NCBI GenBank assembly: GCA_910584395.1
Contig: CAJUAS010000002.1
Location: 1 to 64,000 of the forward strand
Direction of reading: 5' to 3'
From: an uncultured Oscillospiraceae bacterium
Lineage (GTDB): Bacteria > Bacillota > Clostridia > Oscillospirales > Oscillospiraceae
DNA: 64,000 nucleotides
Below the pieces are notes generated by a model that worked only from the letters and a program-made list of their open reading frames with translations, had not been told where the DNA came from and did no database searches. Numbering within the stretch: the first letter of the stretch is position 1; the number at the start of each line of letters is the position of its first letter. Shown piece by piece: positions 44,358 through 54,310 of this stretch. The translations under genes were made by a program, and so were the position numbers.

Positions 44358-45254
44358 CTAACCTAAAATTTCCACTTCCGGCTCTAACGTCACCCCGGTC
44401 TGGGCGGCTACCGCCGTTTTCACCTGCTCCATCACCGCCAAAACATCGGCGGCGGTGGCGTTTCCCACATTGACCACGAAGCCCGCGTGCTTCCCGGACA
44501 CCTGCGCTCCGCCCACCTGAAGCCCTTTCAGCCCGCACTGGTCGATGAGCGCGGCGGCGAAGCAGCCCTCCGGCCGCTTGAAGGTCGAGCCTGCGCTGGG
44601 GTATTCCAACGGCTGTTTTTCCCGTCTGCGCCGGGCGAAATCCTCCATGGCGGCGCGGATCTCCGCAGCCTCCCCCGGCTTCAGCTCGAAGCATGCCGCC
44701 GTAATAAACAGCGGCCTCCGGCAAAAAATACTGCGGCGGTAGGAAAATTCACAGTCCCGTGCGGCAATGCGCCGCACTTTCCCCGTCTCATCCAGAGCCT
44801 CCACCCAGACCACCGCGTCCTTCAGCTCGCCGCCGTAAGCCCCCGCGTTCATCCGCACGCCGCCGCCGACGCTGCCGGGAATGCCCTGCGCGAACTCCAG
44901 CCCGGTCAGGGAATTCTCCGCCGCAAAGTGGGCCAGCTTCGCCAGCAAAACGCCGCTTTGCGCGATGATCTGCCCATCCGCCAGTGTCAGAGCGTTCAAC
45001 CGGGCCGAGGACAGGATCACCCCGTCGTATCCACTGTCGGCGGCCAGAATGTTCGATCCATTTCCAAAAAAGAAGGGTTTTATGCCATTTTCATGGCAAA
45101 GTTTCAAAATTTCTCCCGCCTCCGCCACGCTCTTGGGGCACAAAAACCACCGGGCAGGGCCGCCAATGCGGAAGGTGGTGCGCTCGCGCAGCGGCGCTTG
45201 CTCGTAAAGCTCCAGTTCCGGCATTGCTACGCGCCAATTCACGTTTTCCCTCAT
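44358..45254 (-). CDS. murB: UDP-N-acetylenolpyruvoylglucosamine reductase
   Basis: A 298-residue FAD enzyme that reduces the enolpyruvyl group to make UDP-MurNAc. Family signs: TTFRIGGPA, GNGSNILAADSG, GIPGSVGGGVRMNAGAYGGE, and SYRRSIF. The last two segments fit the type IIa/IIb MurB. Start at 45254 after GGAGG. It begins the minus-strand run murB-rapZ-yvcK-whiA-dnaE-cls-rluA. Confidence 0.93.
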   Translation of the reverse strand: MRENVNWRVAMPELELYEQAPLRERTTFRIGGPARWFLCPKSVAEAGEILKLCHENGIKPFFFGNGSNILAADSGYDGVILSSARLNALTLADGQIIAQSGVLLAKLAHFAAENSLTGLEFAQGIPGSVGGGVRMNAGAYGGELKDAVVWVEALDETGKVRRIAARDCEFSYRRSIFCRRPLFITAACFELKPGEAAEIRAAMEDFARRRREKQPLEYPSAGSTFKRPEGCFAAALIDQCGLKGLQVGGAQVSGKHAGFVVNVGNATAADVLAVMEQVKTAVAAQTGVTLEPEVEILG

Positions 45255-45284
45255 GTCCCCGCCTCCCAAACGATGATGATACCT

Positions 45285-45293
45285 ATTATAACA
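45285..45293 (-). promoter_or_regulatory. Extended -10 promoter of the murB operon
   Basis: Minus strand TG-T-TATAAT (TATAAT at 45290-45285) about 30 bases before murB. No good -35 is at 17 bases, so the extended -10 TG is likely important. Confidence 0.55.
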
Positions 45294-45420
45294 AATTCCC
45301 CTTGCAAATAGAATACCCTGTGCATAATTTGTCTGGTATTTGGAGGAAATCCCCCGCCCGGCGCATAGGCGCAGGGATTTTGGAAATGCTACCTTTGCCC
45401 GAAAAAGAGGAGGAGAAGGT

Positions 45421-45642
45421 ATGATTTTAGATAAAATCGCCCTGTTTCTCGCCGTCATCGGCGGGCTGAACTGGGGCTGCGTCGGACTGTTCAAGGTGGA
45501 TCTCGTCGCCTATCTCTGCGGCGGCGTGACCACCCCTCTGGCGCGGATCATTTATGTCGTGGTCGGTCTGGCGGCTCTGTGGTGCATCACCCTCCTGTTT
45601 CGCGACACTTCCAGCGAGACAGGCCGCACCCAAACTGCCTAA
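45421..45642 (+). CDS. DUF378 family small membrane protein
   Basis: A 73-residue protein with two membrane segments. The pattern IALFLAVIGGLNWGCVGLF and a second helix with GLAALWCI are the DUF378 (YuzA-like) signature. Function unknown. Start at 45421 with an AGAGGAGGAG RBS. It is a single gene in the divergent space between murB and the sensor-kinase operon. Confidence 0.85.
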   Translation: MILDKIALFLAVIGGLNWGCVGLFKVDLVAYLCGGVTTPLARIIYVVVGLAALWCITLLFRDTSSETGRTQTA

Positions 45643-45646
45643 GGGA

Positions 45647-45672
45647 AAAGCCCGCCGTACGGCGGGCTTTTT
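45647..45672. terminator. Bidirectional terminator between DUF378 and the kinase gene
   Basis: A 10-bp stem (45647-45656 with 45661-45670) with GTAC loop, A-run on the left and T-run on the right, separating two convergent genes. Confidence 0.85.
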
Positions 45673-45680
45673 CTTGCCTA

Positions 45681-47093
45681 TCAAGCCTCCAGCGGCAGGC
45701 GGATGGTCACCCGGCAGCCGCCGCCTTCGGCGTTGGAAAGGGTCAGCGTACCGCCGTGGCGGGTAATGATCTCGTCGCACACCGCAAGGCCGATCCCTGA
45801 GCCGCGGGCCTTGGAGGAGCCTTTGTAAAACTTATACTTTACATGGGGCAGCTCGTCCTCTGGGATCCCGGGGCCGTAGTCGCGGATGGTGATGACCGCC
45901 TCGTCCCCCTCCTTGCTGATGGCGCTCTCGATGCGCTCTCCCGAACCGCCGTGCTTGGCGGCATTGTCCAAAATGTTGCAAAAGACCTGCCGCAGACGCT
46001 GGGGGTCGGCTTCGATGGGAGGAAATTCCTCCTCGCAGTCGGTGTGGGTCAGGGTGATGCCCTCCCGGCGGAAAAACTCCCGGTAGGTATACACCGCGTC
46101 CTCTAACTCTGCCTTGATATCCACCGGCTCGATGGAGAGGGTAAAACGCCCGTCCTCAATGCGGGTGAAGTCCAGCAGCTCCTCCACCATGCTGGTGAGC
46201 CGCCGCGCCTCGCTGACGATGATGGACAGGCCCTTTTTCATGTCCTCCGCGTCCCGCAGCTCGCCGCTGGCCATGGTCTCCGCCCAGCCGTTGATGGCGG
46301 TGAGGGGCGTGCGCAGCTCATGGGACACCGAGGAGATGAATTCGCTTTTCAGCTTTTCCGCCTGATTGATCTTCATGGACATATCGTTGATGGCGTCCAC
46401 CAGATCGCCCACCTCGTCGTCCGAGCGTTTTTCCATTTGGATGCCGTAGCTCCCTCCGGCGATGCGCTGGGCGATGTCGGTCACCCCCGCCACCGGCTCG
46501 ACGATGGAGCGGACGAAATAGAGGTTGGAAAAATAGACGATGGCGATGATCAGCGCACCCACGCCAAAGGCCAGAAGCACCACCAGCGCGATCTGGCGGT
46601 CTACCAGCTTCAAGGAGGTCACCAGCCGCACCACGCCCACCACGCTGCCGTCATAGAGGATGGGGGATGCCACGCACATGATATGCTCCCCGGTGTTGGG
46701 GTCGCTGCCCGTCCAAGGGGTCAGCTCCTTGTTTTCGATTGCCCCGGCGATGTCCGCCGTACCCGGCGCAGAGCCGGCGGTCAGCCCGTAGGAGGAATAC
46801 TGGATGCGGCCAAAGGGGTTGATGAACTGGATCTCTAACTTGCCCTTATCCTCAAACTCCGCCACATAGCTGGCGGCGCGGTTGTTGTATTCCGTCTCGG
46901 TGAAGTTGCGGAAGCTCCGGGTGGCCATGGTGGCGCGGGCCTCCAAATCGGAGGACATGGTGGAATAATAGAAACTGGACATGGCCAGCGAAAAGGCGGA
47001 GACGCCCAGCAGAACGATGAACAGCACCGCCGCAAGGGAGTTGGCCATCCACCGCTGACGGATGCCGCGGGAGCGCGTGCGCTTTTTTGCCAT
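45681..47093 (-). CDS. Sensor histidine kinase (HAMP-HisKA-HATPase)
   Basis: A 470-residue membrane kinase: first membrane segment about 18-38, extracellular sensor about 40-160, second membrane segment about 165-190, HAMP, HisKA with SVSHELRTPLTAINGW (phosphorylated His in SHELR) and HATPase_c (NILDNAAKHG; DYGPGIPEDELPHV; GSGIGLAVC). The ATG at 47093 lies one base after the response-regulator stop. The external domain has no named fold I recognise. It is the third gene of lipoprotein-RR-HK. Confidence 0.9.
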   Translation of the reverse strand: MAKKRTRSRGIRQRWMANSLAAVLFIVLLGVSAFSLAMSSFYYSTMSSDLEARATMATRSFRNFTETEYNNRAASYVAEFEDKGKLEIQFINPFGRIQYSSYGLTAGSAPGTADIAGAIENKELTPWTGSDPNTGEHIMCVASPILYDGSVVGVVRLVTSLKLVDRQIALVVLLAFGVGALIIAIVYFSNLYFVRSIVEPVAGVTDIAQRIAGGSYGIQMEKRSDDEVGDLVDAINDMSMKINQAEKLKSEFISSVSHELRTPLTAINGWAETMASGELRDAEDMKKGLSIIVSEARRLTSMVEELLDFTRIEDGRFTLSIEPVDIKAELEDAVYTYREFFRREGITLTHTDCEEEFPPIEADPQRLRQVFCNILDNAAKHGGSGERIESAISKEGDEAVITIRDYGPGIPEDELPHVKYKFYKGSSKARGSGIGLAVCDEIITRHGGTLTLSNAEGGGCRVTIRLPLEA

Positions 47094-47094
47094 G

Positions 47095-47793
47095 TCAACG
47101 CCCCCACTTATATCCATAGCCCCAGACGGTGGTGATAAACTTGGGGGTCTGGGGGTCGTCCTCGATCTTCAGGCGCAGACGGCGGATGTTCACGTCCACG
47201 ATCTTCAGCTCGCCAAAATAATCCTTGCCCCAGACAACGCTCATGATCTCCTCCCGGGAGAGGGCCTTGCCGGGGTTTTCAAGAAACAGCTTCATAATGG
47301 AGTATTCCACCTGCGTGACCTTGACCCGCTGCCCGTTTTTCTCCAGCGTGCGGTTGCGGGTGTTCAGAAGGAAGGGCGGGTAACGCACCGTGTCGTCCGC
47401 GCTCACAGGCGTCTCCTCCCTGTCGCCGATGCGGCGGTAGATGGCGTCCACCCGGGCGGTCAGCTCGGCGGGAGAAAAGGGCTTGGTCACATAGTCGTCC
47501 GCGCCGGTCATCAGCCCCGTGACCTTGTCCATCTCCTGCGTGCGGGCCGTGAGCATGATGATGCCGATCTTGGAGTTGGAGGCGCGGATGCGCCGGCAGA
47601 CCTCAAAGCCGTCCATCTCGTCGGGGAGCATGATATCCAGCAGGGCCACCTTGATGTCCGGGTTGCGGCGAAGCTGCTCCAGCGCCTCCTCCCCCGTGCC
47701 CGCCTCAATGGTCTCATACCCTGCCCGCTTCAGGTTAATGACCACAAAGCTGCGGATATTGGTTTCATCTTCCAATACCAAAACCTTTTTCAT
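47095..47793 (-). CDS. OmpR/PhoB-family response regulator
   Basis: A 232-residue regulator with a receiver domain (1-120; phosphoacceptor Asp in ALLDIMLPDE, conserved Thr/Lys TKPFSPAEL) and a winged helix (130-232; VTQVEYSIMKLFLENPGKALSREEIM). It pairs with the downstream kinase. DNA targets unknown; autoregulation of its operon is likely but unseen. Confidence 0.92.
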   Translation of the reverse strand: MKKVLVLEDETNIRSFVVINLKRAGYETIEAGTGEEALEQLRRNPDIKVALLDIMLPDEMDGFEVCRRIRASNSKIGIIMLTARTQEMDKVTGLMTGADDYVTKPFSPAELTARVDAIYRRIGDREETPVSADDTVRYPPFLLNTRNRTLEKNGQRVKVTQVEYSIMKLFLENPGKALSREEIMSVVWGKDYFGELKIVDVNIRRLRLKIEDDPQTPKFITTVWGYGYKWGR

Positions 47794-47806
47794 GGTAAAA
47801 ACCTCC

Positions 47807-49162
47807 TTAATTCTCCGTAGACCATTCTGTGCGGATCAGGTGAAACCGCTGCTGCACGTCCTCCTTCGCCATTCCGGTGTCCAACACCTCCGGAAACAGC
47901 TCGTAGGCGTAGGTTGCGGTGGTGTCGCTGGCGAGGATCTGGCGTTCTCCCTGCGCGGCGCGGCTCTGCTGGGTCGTACCGGTGAGCTTGTAGAGGATCA
48001 TAAAGGGCCGGGCGGCCTTTTCCTCTCCCTCGTAGAGGGAGAAAAAGACGGCCCGCTCGTCAGAGGTGGTGGAATCCTTGCGGGAGATGGTCAGCCGGCC
48101 CAGCCACTCCTCCGGGATGGTAAAATACCAGCCGTCGGTGACGGTATGGTAGGTGGTCTGCACCGTGTGGGGCGTGCCCTTGGGGTCGAACTGCCTCCAG
48201 TCCAGCAGCCAGAAATCGTCCGTCGCCCCCATAGCCCGCGGAACGGAAACAGGACGGGGAACTTCCATTACGCCGTCGCGGTTGATATCAATTCCGTTGA
48301 CCGCCGTATAGCTGCGGATGGTCTCCTCGCTTCGCAGAGTCTCACTATTGAGGGTGATATTGGTGAATTGACCGTCCCGGCAGGCCAGAATATCCACCAC
48401 CTGATCGCTGCTCTCCGGGAAGCTGGAGGTGACAAAGATAGCAGGGGTCATATCCATCAGGTTGCCCCCGCGCAGAATGCGGATCTCGTTGATCCCGGCG
48501 GTGAGGGCGGCGGTGCCCTTCAGCTCCAGCACCGCGCCGTCATAGTCGTAAAAATCCGCCCGGCTGACCCCTTCCTCGCCGTTCTGGAGGGTGAGGGCCA
48601 CCAGCTCCTTCGCCCCGTCCTCGTCCAGATCGGCCAGACGGAAGCGGGTGTAGCTGTCCACCCAGAGAAGCTCGATCCCCTCCACGTCGTCCAGACTGTA
48701 TGCGCCCAAGGCGTGATCCGTGGCGGAGATCTGCCAAGAGACCACCACCTCCTTGGCGGAAGTGCCGCCCACGTCCTCGTAGGCCACCGAAGCAATGGCG
48801 CTGCCCACCCCTTCGATGACGCAGCTCTGCTCATAGCTGTCGTCGTCCCGCTGGCAGAAGATGTAGATTTTCAGCGGACGCTCCGCGCCGGACACCCGGA
48901 AGAAGGCCACAGCGGACTCCTGAACCCCGTCGCCGTCCAGATCCTGAAGCTGGACGGTCTGGGTGTTGCTCCCCGACTGGGGCGCAATGGACTCCCCGCC
49001 GATGGACGTTCTGATCTCGCTGATGACGGCGTTGAGGTTGCGGTAGTCCTCCGGCGGCTCAGGCAGGGCAAACATATCGCCCGACTCCCGGCCCATACAG
49101 CCGCTCAGCAGCAACGCCAGCGCAAGAGTGAAGCACACGGCGAGGATACGGCGAAATTTCAT
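47807..49162 (-). CDS. Lipoprotein with three DxDxDG loops, encoded with a two-component system
   Basis: A 451-residue secreted lipoprotein (lipobox LLSGC near residue 22). It contains DLDGDGVQES (about 74-83), DLDEDGAKEL (about 169-178) and DINRDGVMEV (about 297-306), acidic calcium-loop motifs like those of VCBS/FG-GAP or dockerin-type repeats. I do not recognise a wider family. Start at 49162 after AGGAGGGAAGG. It is the first gene of an operon with the response regulator and the kinase, so a sensory accessory role is plausible (inference). Confidence 0.75.
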   Translation of the reverse strand: MKFRRILAVCFTLALALLLSGCMGRESGDMFALPEPPEDYRNLNAVISEIRTSIGGESIAPQSGSNTQTVQLQDLDGDGVQESAVAFFRVSGAERPLKIYIFCQRDDDSYEQSCVIEGVGSAIASVAYEDVGGTSAKEVVVSWQISATDHALGAYSLDDVEGIELLWVDSYTRFRLADLDEDGAKELVALTLQNGEEGVSRADFYDYDGAVLELKGTAALTAGINEIRILRGGNLMDMTPAIFVTSSFPESSDQVVDILACRDGQFTNITLNSETLRSEETIRSYTAVNGIDINRDGVMEVPRPVSVPRAMGATDDFWLLDWRQFDPKGTPHTVQTTYHTVTDGWYFTIPEEWLGRLTISRKDSTTSDERAVFFSLYEGEEKAARPFMILYKLTGTTQQSRAAQGERQILASDTTATYAYELFPEVLDTGMAKEDVQQRFHLIRTEWSTEN

Positions 49163-49204
49163 GGCCCTTCCCTCCTTTTGGGGACGTTTGACAGTATTGC
49201 TTTT

Positions 49205-49233
49205 ATTATAGCAGTTGGGACAGAAAAAAACAA
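49205..49233 (-). promoter_or_regulatory. Promoter of the lipoprotein-RR-HK operon
   Basis: Minus strand: TTGTTT (49233-49228), 17-base spacer, TATAAT (49210-49205). It overlaps the etfA terminator. Confidence 0.6.
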
Positions 49234-49262
49234 GGGAGAAGCACCGCTCCTCCCTTGTTTTT
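49224..49262 (-). terminator. Terminator of the butyrate operon
   Basis: A 10-bp stem (49229-49238 with 49250-49259), 11-base loop and U-run on the minus strand, just after etfA. Confidence 0.8.
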
Positions 49263-49274
49263 TGTCGGGTATTC

Positions 49275-50378
49275 TTACTTCGCCGCCTTGTTGGCCTTGA
49301 TGGCCTCAATGAGGGCGGGGGTGACCTTAAAGAGGTCGCCGGTGATGCCGTAAGTAGCGCACTCAAAGATGGGCGCGGAGGCGTTTTTGTTCACCGCGAT
49401 GATGCACTCGGAGTCCTGCATCCCAGCGCGGTGCTGGATCGCCCCGGAGATTCCCAAAGCGATGTAGATGCGGGGGTGGACAGTCTTACCGGTCTGGCCC
49501 ACCTGATGATCCACGCTGATCCAGTCGGCGTCTACGCAGGCGCGGGATGCGCCCACCACGCCGCCCAGCGTGTCGGCCAGCTCCTGCGCCAGCGCAATCC
49601 CCTTCTGGGGGTCTTTGCTGATGCCGCGGCCCACGGCCACCACCACGTCGGCGCCGATGAGATCCACCATCTTCTTGGCGGTCTTCTCGATCTTGACGAT
49701 GTCCACATGGATGTCGCTCTTGTCCAGCTTCACATCCACCTTTTCCACCACGGTCTTGGCGGCGCCCGCCTCGTCAAAGGGCTGGGTCTGCATCACGCCG
49801 GGACGGACGGTGGACATCTGGGGACGGAAGCGGGGGCAGATAATGGTGGCCATCAGGTGGCCGCCAAAGGCGGGACGGGTCATCTTCAGGTTGGTGTTTT
49901 CCTCAAACGCAGTGTTGTCCACGTCGATGGTAGAGGTGGTGCGAAGGAAGTTCTTATACTTCTCCACGTCCACATCAAGGTGGGTGCAGTCGGCGGTCAA
50001 GCCGGTGTGAAGCCGGGCCGCGCAGCGCGGGCCAAGGTCACGGCCGATGTTGGTTGCGCCGATGAGGAAGATCTCGGGCTTTTTGTCTTCAATGAGGTCG
50101 CACAGCACCTTGGCATAGCCGTCGGTGGTGTAGTCCTTCAGCAGGGGGTGGTCACAGGAGTAGACCTTGTCCGCGCCGTAACCGCCCAGTGCCTTCAGGT
50201 AGTCCTCCTTGACGCCGCTGCCCAGCACCACGCCGCACAGCTCCACGCCCAGATCGTTGGCCAGCTTGCGGCCCTCGCTGAGGAGCTGGTAGCTGGTGGA
50301 CATGATCACGCCGTCGCGCTGCTCACAAAATACCCACACGCCCTTGAAGGCGGCGGTATCACTGCTGTTATAAGCCAT
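49275..50378 (-). CDS. etfA: Electron transfer flavoprotein subunit alpha
   Basis: A 367-residue FAD-binding ETF subunit with the C-terminal FAD motif GQTGKTVHPRIYIALGISGA then IQHRAGM. It forms EtfAB with the upstream gene and passes electrons to butyryl-CoA dehydrogenase. Bcd-EtfAB complexes in Clostridia can bifurcate electrons (NADH to crotonyl-CoA and ferredoxin); whether this one does cannot be read here. Last gene of the operon. Confidence 0.92.
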   Translation of the reverse strand: MAYNSSDTAAFKGVWVFCEQRDGVIMSTSYQLLSEGRKLANDLGVELCGVVLGSGVKEDYLKALGGYGADKVYSCDHPLLKDYTTDGYAKVLCDLIEDKKPEIFLIGATNIGRDLGPRCAARLHTGLTADCTHLDVDVEKYKNFLRTTSTIDVDNTAFEENTNLKMTRPAFGGHLMATIICPRFRPQMSTVRPGVMQTQPFDEAGAAKTVVEKVDVKLDKSDIHVDIVKIEKTAKKMVDLIGADVVVAVGRGISKDPQKGIALAQELADTLGGVVGASRACVDADWISVDHQVGQTGKTVHPRIYIALGISGAIQHRAGMQDSECIIAVNKNASAPIFECATYGITGDLFKVTPALIEAIKANKAAK

Positions 50379-50396
50379 GTCTCGTCACTCCTTCCC

Positions 50397-51197
50397 TTAA
50401 ATGATGTGCTTGGCGTCCAGCAGCTTCACCAGCTCCTCGCAGGTGGCCTTGCCGTCGCCTTCCAGCATCTGGCCCGCGCCCTTCACCGGGGGGGAGAAGG
50501 ACTTGTAGACGTTGGTGGGAGAGCCTTGGAGGCCGATGGTGTCCACCTCGATGAGGGGATCGTCCTTCAGCGTCTCATAGTCGTAGACCTCCAAGGGCTT
50601 CTGGTAGCACTCCATCACGCCGCCCACGCTCATGTACCGGGGCAGGTTCAGCTCCTTGATACAGGTGAGCAGACAGGGAGTGTTGACCTTCAGGAGCATA
50701 AAGCCGTCCTCCAGCATCCGCTTGACGGTGAGGGTGTTGCCCTCCTTCTTGATATCCGCCACATAGCTCACCTGAGGCAGGTGGAGCTTCTCGGCGATCT
50801 GAGGGCCGACCTGCGCGGTGTCGCCGTCGATGGCCTGACGGCCGCAGAACACCACGTCCTCCGGGCCGACTCCGATCTTGTTGATGGCGGCGGCCAAGAT
50901 CTGGGAGGTGGCAAAGGTATCTGAACCGCCGAACTCACGGGCGGAGACCAGCACGGCCTTGTCCGCACCCATGGCCAACAGCTCCCGGAGCATCCCCTCT
51001 GCAGGGGGAGGACCCATGGAGACCACCACGACCTCGCAGCCGGTGGCGTCCTTGAGCTGGAGAGCGGCCTCGATGGCGTTCATGTCGTCGGGGTTGGTGA
51101 TGGTGGCCATTTTGGAACGGTCCATCGTTCCGTCTTCCTTCACGGCGACCACGCCGGAGGTGTCGGGCACCTGCTTGACACAGACAATTGCTTTCAT
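50397..51197 (-). CDS. etfB: Electron transfer flavoprotein subunit beta
   Basis: A 266-residue ETF beta subunit with MKAIVCVKQVPDTS at the N-terminus and the DGDTAQVGPQIAEKL signature loop. It starts 16 bases after the bcd stop and ends 18 bases before etfA. Confidence 0.93.
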   Translation of the reverse strand: MKAIVCVKQVPDTSGVVAVKEDGTMDRSKMATITNPDDMNAIEAALQLKDATGCEVVVVSMGPPPAEGMLRELLAMGADKAVLVSAREFGGSDTFATSQILAAAINKIGVGPEDVVFCGRQAIDGDTAQVGPQIAEKLHLPQVSYVADIKKEGNTLTVKRMLEDGFMLLKVNTPCLLTCIKELNLPRYMSVGGVMECYQKPLEVYDYETLKDDPLIEVDTIGLQGSPTNVYKSFSPPVKGAGQMLEGDGKATCEELVKLLDAKHII

Positions 51198-51213
51198 ATT
51201 CGTCTCTCCCTCC

Positions 51214-52368
<1,155 letters not shown>

Positions 52369-52404
52369 CAATAATGCCCTCCTTACTTGATGTTGCGGCC
52401 GCGC

Positions 52405-53277
52405 TTACAGCTCGTCTGCCGGAGTCTTGGTGCGGTCGGGATTGTAGACGTAGAAGCCCTTGCCGGACTTCACGCCCAGATTGCCGCCGCGCACCATCTT
52501 GCGAAGCAGCGGGCAGGCGCGGTACTTGCTGTCGCCGGTCTCGTTGTAGAGCACGTCCATAATGGCCAAGCAGATGTCCAGACCGATGAAGTCGCCCAGC
52601 TCCAGCGGGCCCATGGGGTGATTCGCGCCCAGCTTCATAGCCGCGTCGATACCCGCGATGTTGGAAACCCCCTCCATCTTGATGAAGGCGGCCTCGTTGA
52701 TCATGGGGATGAGGATGCGGTTGACCACGAACCCGGCAGCCTCGTTAACCTGAACGGGGGTCTTGCCCAGCTCCTCGGAGATGGCGGTGATGGCGGAGAC
52801 GGTCTCGGCGGGGGTGTTCGCCCCGGCAATGACCTCGATGAGCTTCATGCGGTCGGCGGGGTTGAAGAAGTGCATCCCGATGAGGGGACGGCTCAGGCCC
52901 TTGCCGATCTCGGTGATGGACAGAGAAGATGTATTGGAGGCAAAGATGCAATCGGCCTTGCAGATCTTGTCCAGCTCGCCAAAGGTGGTCTGCTTCACGC
53001 CCATGTCCTCAAAGGCGGCCTCCACGATCAGGTCGCAGTCGGCGCAGAGGTTCTCCTTCAGGCCGGGGGTGATGGCGGCGACGATGGCGTCCGCCTTGTC
53101 CTGCTCCATCTTGCCCTTCTCCACCAGCTTGGCGTAGCCCTTCTCGATCTTGGCCTTGCCGTTATCCGCCCACTCCTGCTTGATGTCGCACAGAGCCACG
53201 GCCCAGCCGCTCTGGGCAAACGCCTTGGCGATGCCCTGACCCATCGTGCCCGCGCCGATAACGCCTACTTTTTTCAT
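52405..53277 (-). CDS. hbd: 3-hydroxybutyryl-CoA dehydrogenase
   Basis: A 290-residue NAD(P)H-dependent enzyme. Rossmann start GVIGAGTMGQGIA, catalytic His in GMHFFNPADRM, and the C-terminal GNLGVKSGKGFYVYN. It reduces acetoacetyl-CoA to 3-hydroxybutyryl-CoA. AGGAGG lies before the ATG. Confidence 0.95.
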   Translation of the reverse strand: MKKVGVIGAGTMGQGIAKAFAQSGWAVALCDIKQEWADNGKAKIEKGYAKLVEKGKMEQDKADAIVAAITPGLKENLCADCDLIVEAAFEDMGVKQTTFGELDKICKADCIFASNTSSLSITEIGKGLSRPLIGMHFFNPADRMKLIEVIAGANTPAETVSAITAISEELGKTPVQVNEAAGFVVNRILIPMINEAAFIKMEGVSNIAGIDAAMKLGANHPMGPLELGDFIGLDICLAIMDVLYNETGDSKYRACPLLRKMVRGGNLGVKSGKGFYVYNPDRTKTPADEL

Positions 53278-53329
53278 GTTGATCGACCTCCTAAAATATT
53301 TGATCCCAAATGGGGGTTTGCTGATGATA

Positions 53330-54115
53330 TTACTTGTTCAGAAATTGCGCCTTGGGCTTGGGCTTCTCCTTGGAGAGGAAGCAGGCCATGCCCTCCACCT
53401 GATCGTGGGTCTCGAAACAGTCGCCGAACAGCTTCTCCTCGATGACCACCGCCTTGCCGATGGAGACCTGCATTCCCTCATTCACCGCCTTCTTGCAGGC
53501 GCGCACGGCAATGGGGGCGTTTTTGGCGATGGTGGCGGCCATCTTCTTGGCCGCGTCCATCAGCTCTGCCTGAGGATAAACGGCGTTGACCAGACCGATG
53601 CGAAGAGCCTCGGCAGCGTCAATGTTACGGGCGGTGTAGAGCATCTGCTTGGCCATGCCCATGCCCACCAGACGGGCCAGACGCTGGGTGCCGCCAAAGC
53701 CGGGAGTGATGCCCAGCCCCACCTCAGGCTGGCCGAACATGGCATTGTCCGAGCAGAGGCGAATGTCGCAGGACATGGCGATCTCGCAACCGCCGCCCAG
53801 CGCAAAGCCGTTCACTGCGGCGATCACGGGCAAGGGGAAGGACTCGATCATCAGGAAAATGTCGTTGCCCAGCTTGCCGAAGGCCTCACCCTCCGCCTTG
53901 GTCATGGTGGACATCGAGCCAATATCCGCCCCGGCCACGAAGCTCTTCTCCCCCGCGCCGGTGAGGATGACGCAGCGGATCACGCTCTGATCCACCGCCT
54001 CAAAGGCCGCCTTCAGCTCGGAAAGTACCTGAGGATTCAAGGCGTTGAGGGCCTCGGGACGGTTGATGGTGATGACCCCTACCGCGCCCTCGCAGTTCAG
54101 TTCTACCAATGCCAT
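53330..54115 (-). CDS. crt: 3-hydroxybutyryl-CoA dehydratase (crotonase)
   Basis: A 261-residue crotonase-fold enzyme with oxyanion-hole segments FVAGADIGSM and VNGFALGGGCEIAMSCDIRL, and the active-site Glu pair in GQPEVGLGITPGFGGTQRL. First gene of crt-hbd-bcd-etfB-etfA, directly behind the Rex-like operator. RBS AAGGAGG. Confidence 0.94.
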   Translation of the reverse strand: MALVELNCEGAVGVITINRPEALNALNPQVLSELKAAFEAVDQSVIRCVILTGAGEKSFVAGADIGSMSTMTKAEGEAFGKLGNDIFLMIESFPLPVIAAVNGFALGGGCEIAMSCDIRLCSDNAMFGQPEVGLGITPGFGGTQRLARLVGMGMAKQMLYTARNIDAAEALRIGLVNAVYPQAELMDAAKKMAATIAKNAPIAVRACKKAVNEGMQVSIGKAVVIEEKLFGDCFETHDQVEGMACFLSKEKPKPKAQFLNK

Positions 54116-54153
54116 TTGCTGTTCCTCCTTGTCATTTCTTTACACAGATTTGA

Positions 54154-54171
54154 TTGTTAGAAATTTCACAA
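54154..54171 (-). promoter_or_regulatory. Rex-type (redox) operator of the butyrate operon
   Basis: TTGTTAGAAATTTCACAA (54154-54171) matches 12 of 14 defined positions of the Rex consensus TTGTTAA-N4-TTAACAA. It is just downstream of the -10 box (54190-54185), in the initially transcribed region, a position suited to repression. Rex, an NADH/NAD+ sensor, is known to control crt-bcd-etf-hbd operons in Clostridia; rex itself is not in the window. Confidence 0.75.
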
Positions 54172-54184
54172 TCACGCTGTATTT

Positions 54185-54213
54185 AATATAGCACCCTTCC
54201 CCGAAATTTGCAA
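54185..54213 (-). promoter_or_regulatory. Promoter of the butyrate operon
   Basis: Minus strand: TTGCAA (54213-54208), 17-base spacer, TATATT (54190-54185), about 70 bases upstream of crt. Confidence 0.8.
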
Positions 54214-54261
54214 GCATAAGTTGTAAATTTCCCAAAGGAAAACCCAAGAAATTTTCCGGGG

Positions 54262-54302
54262 CGGAAAAAGAAAAAAGCGCGGCGGGACAGTACCCGCCGC
54301 GC
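54262..54302 (-). terminator. Terminator of the pheST-ireB run
   Basis: A perfect 10-bp GC stem (54277-54286 with 54293-54302), 6-base loop, and a long minus-strand U-run (complement of 54276 downward). Confidence 0.92.
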
Positions 54303-54310
54303 AGTGGTTC

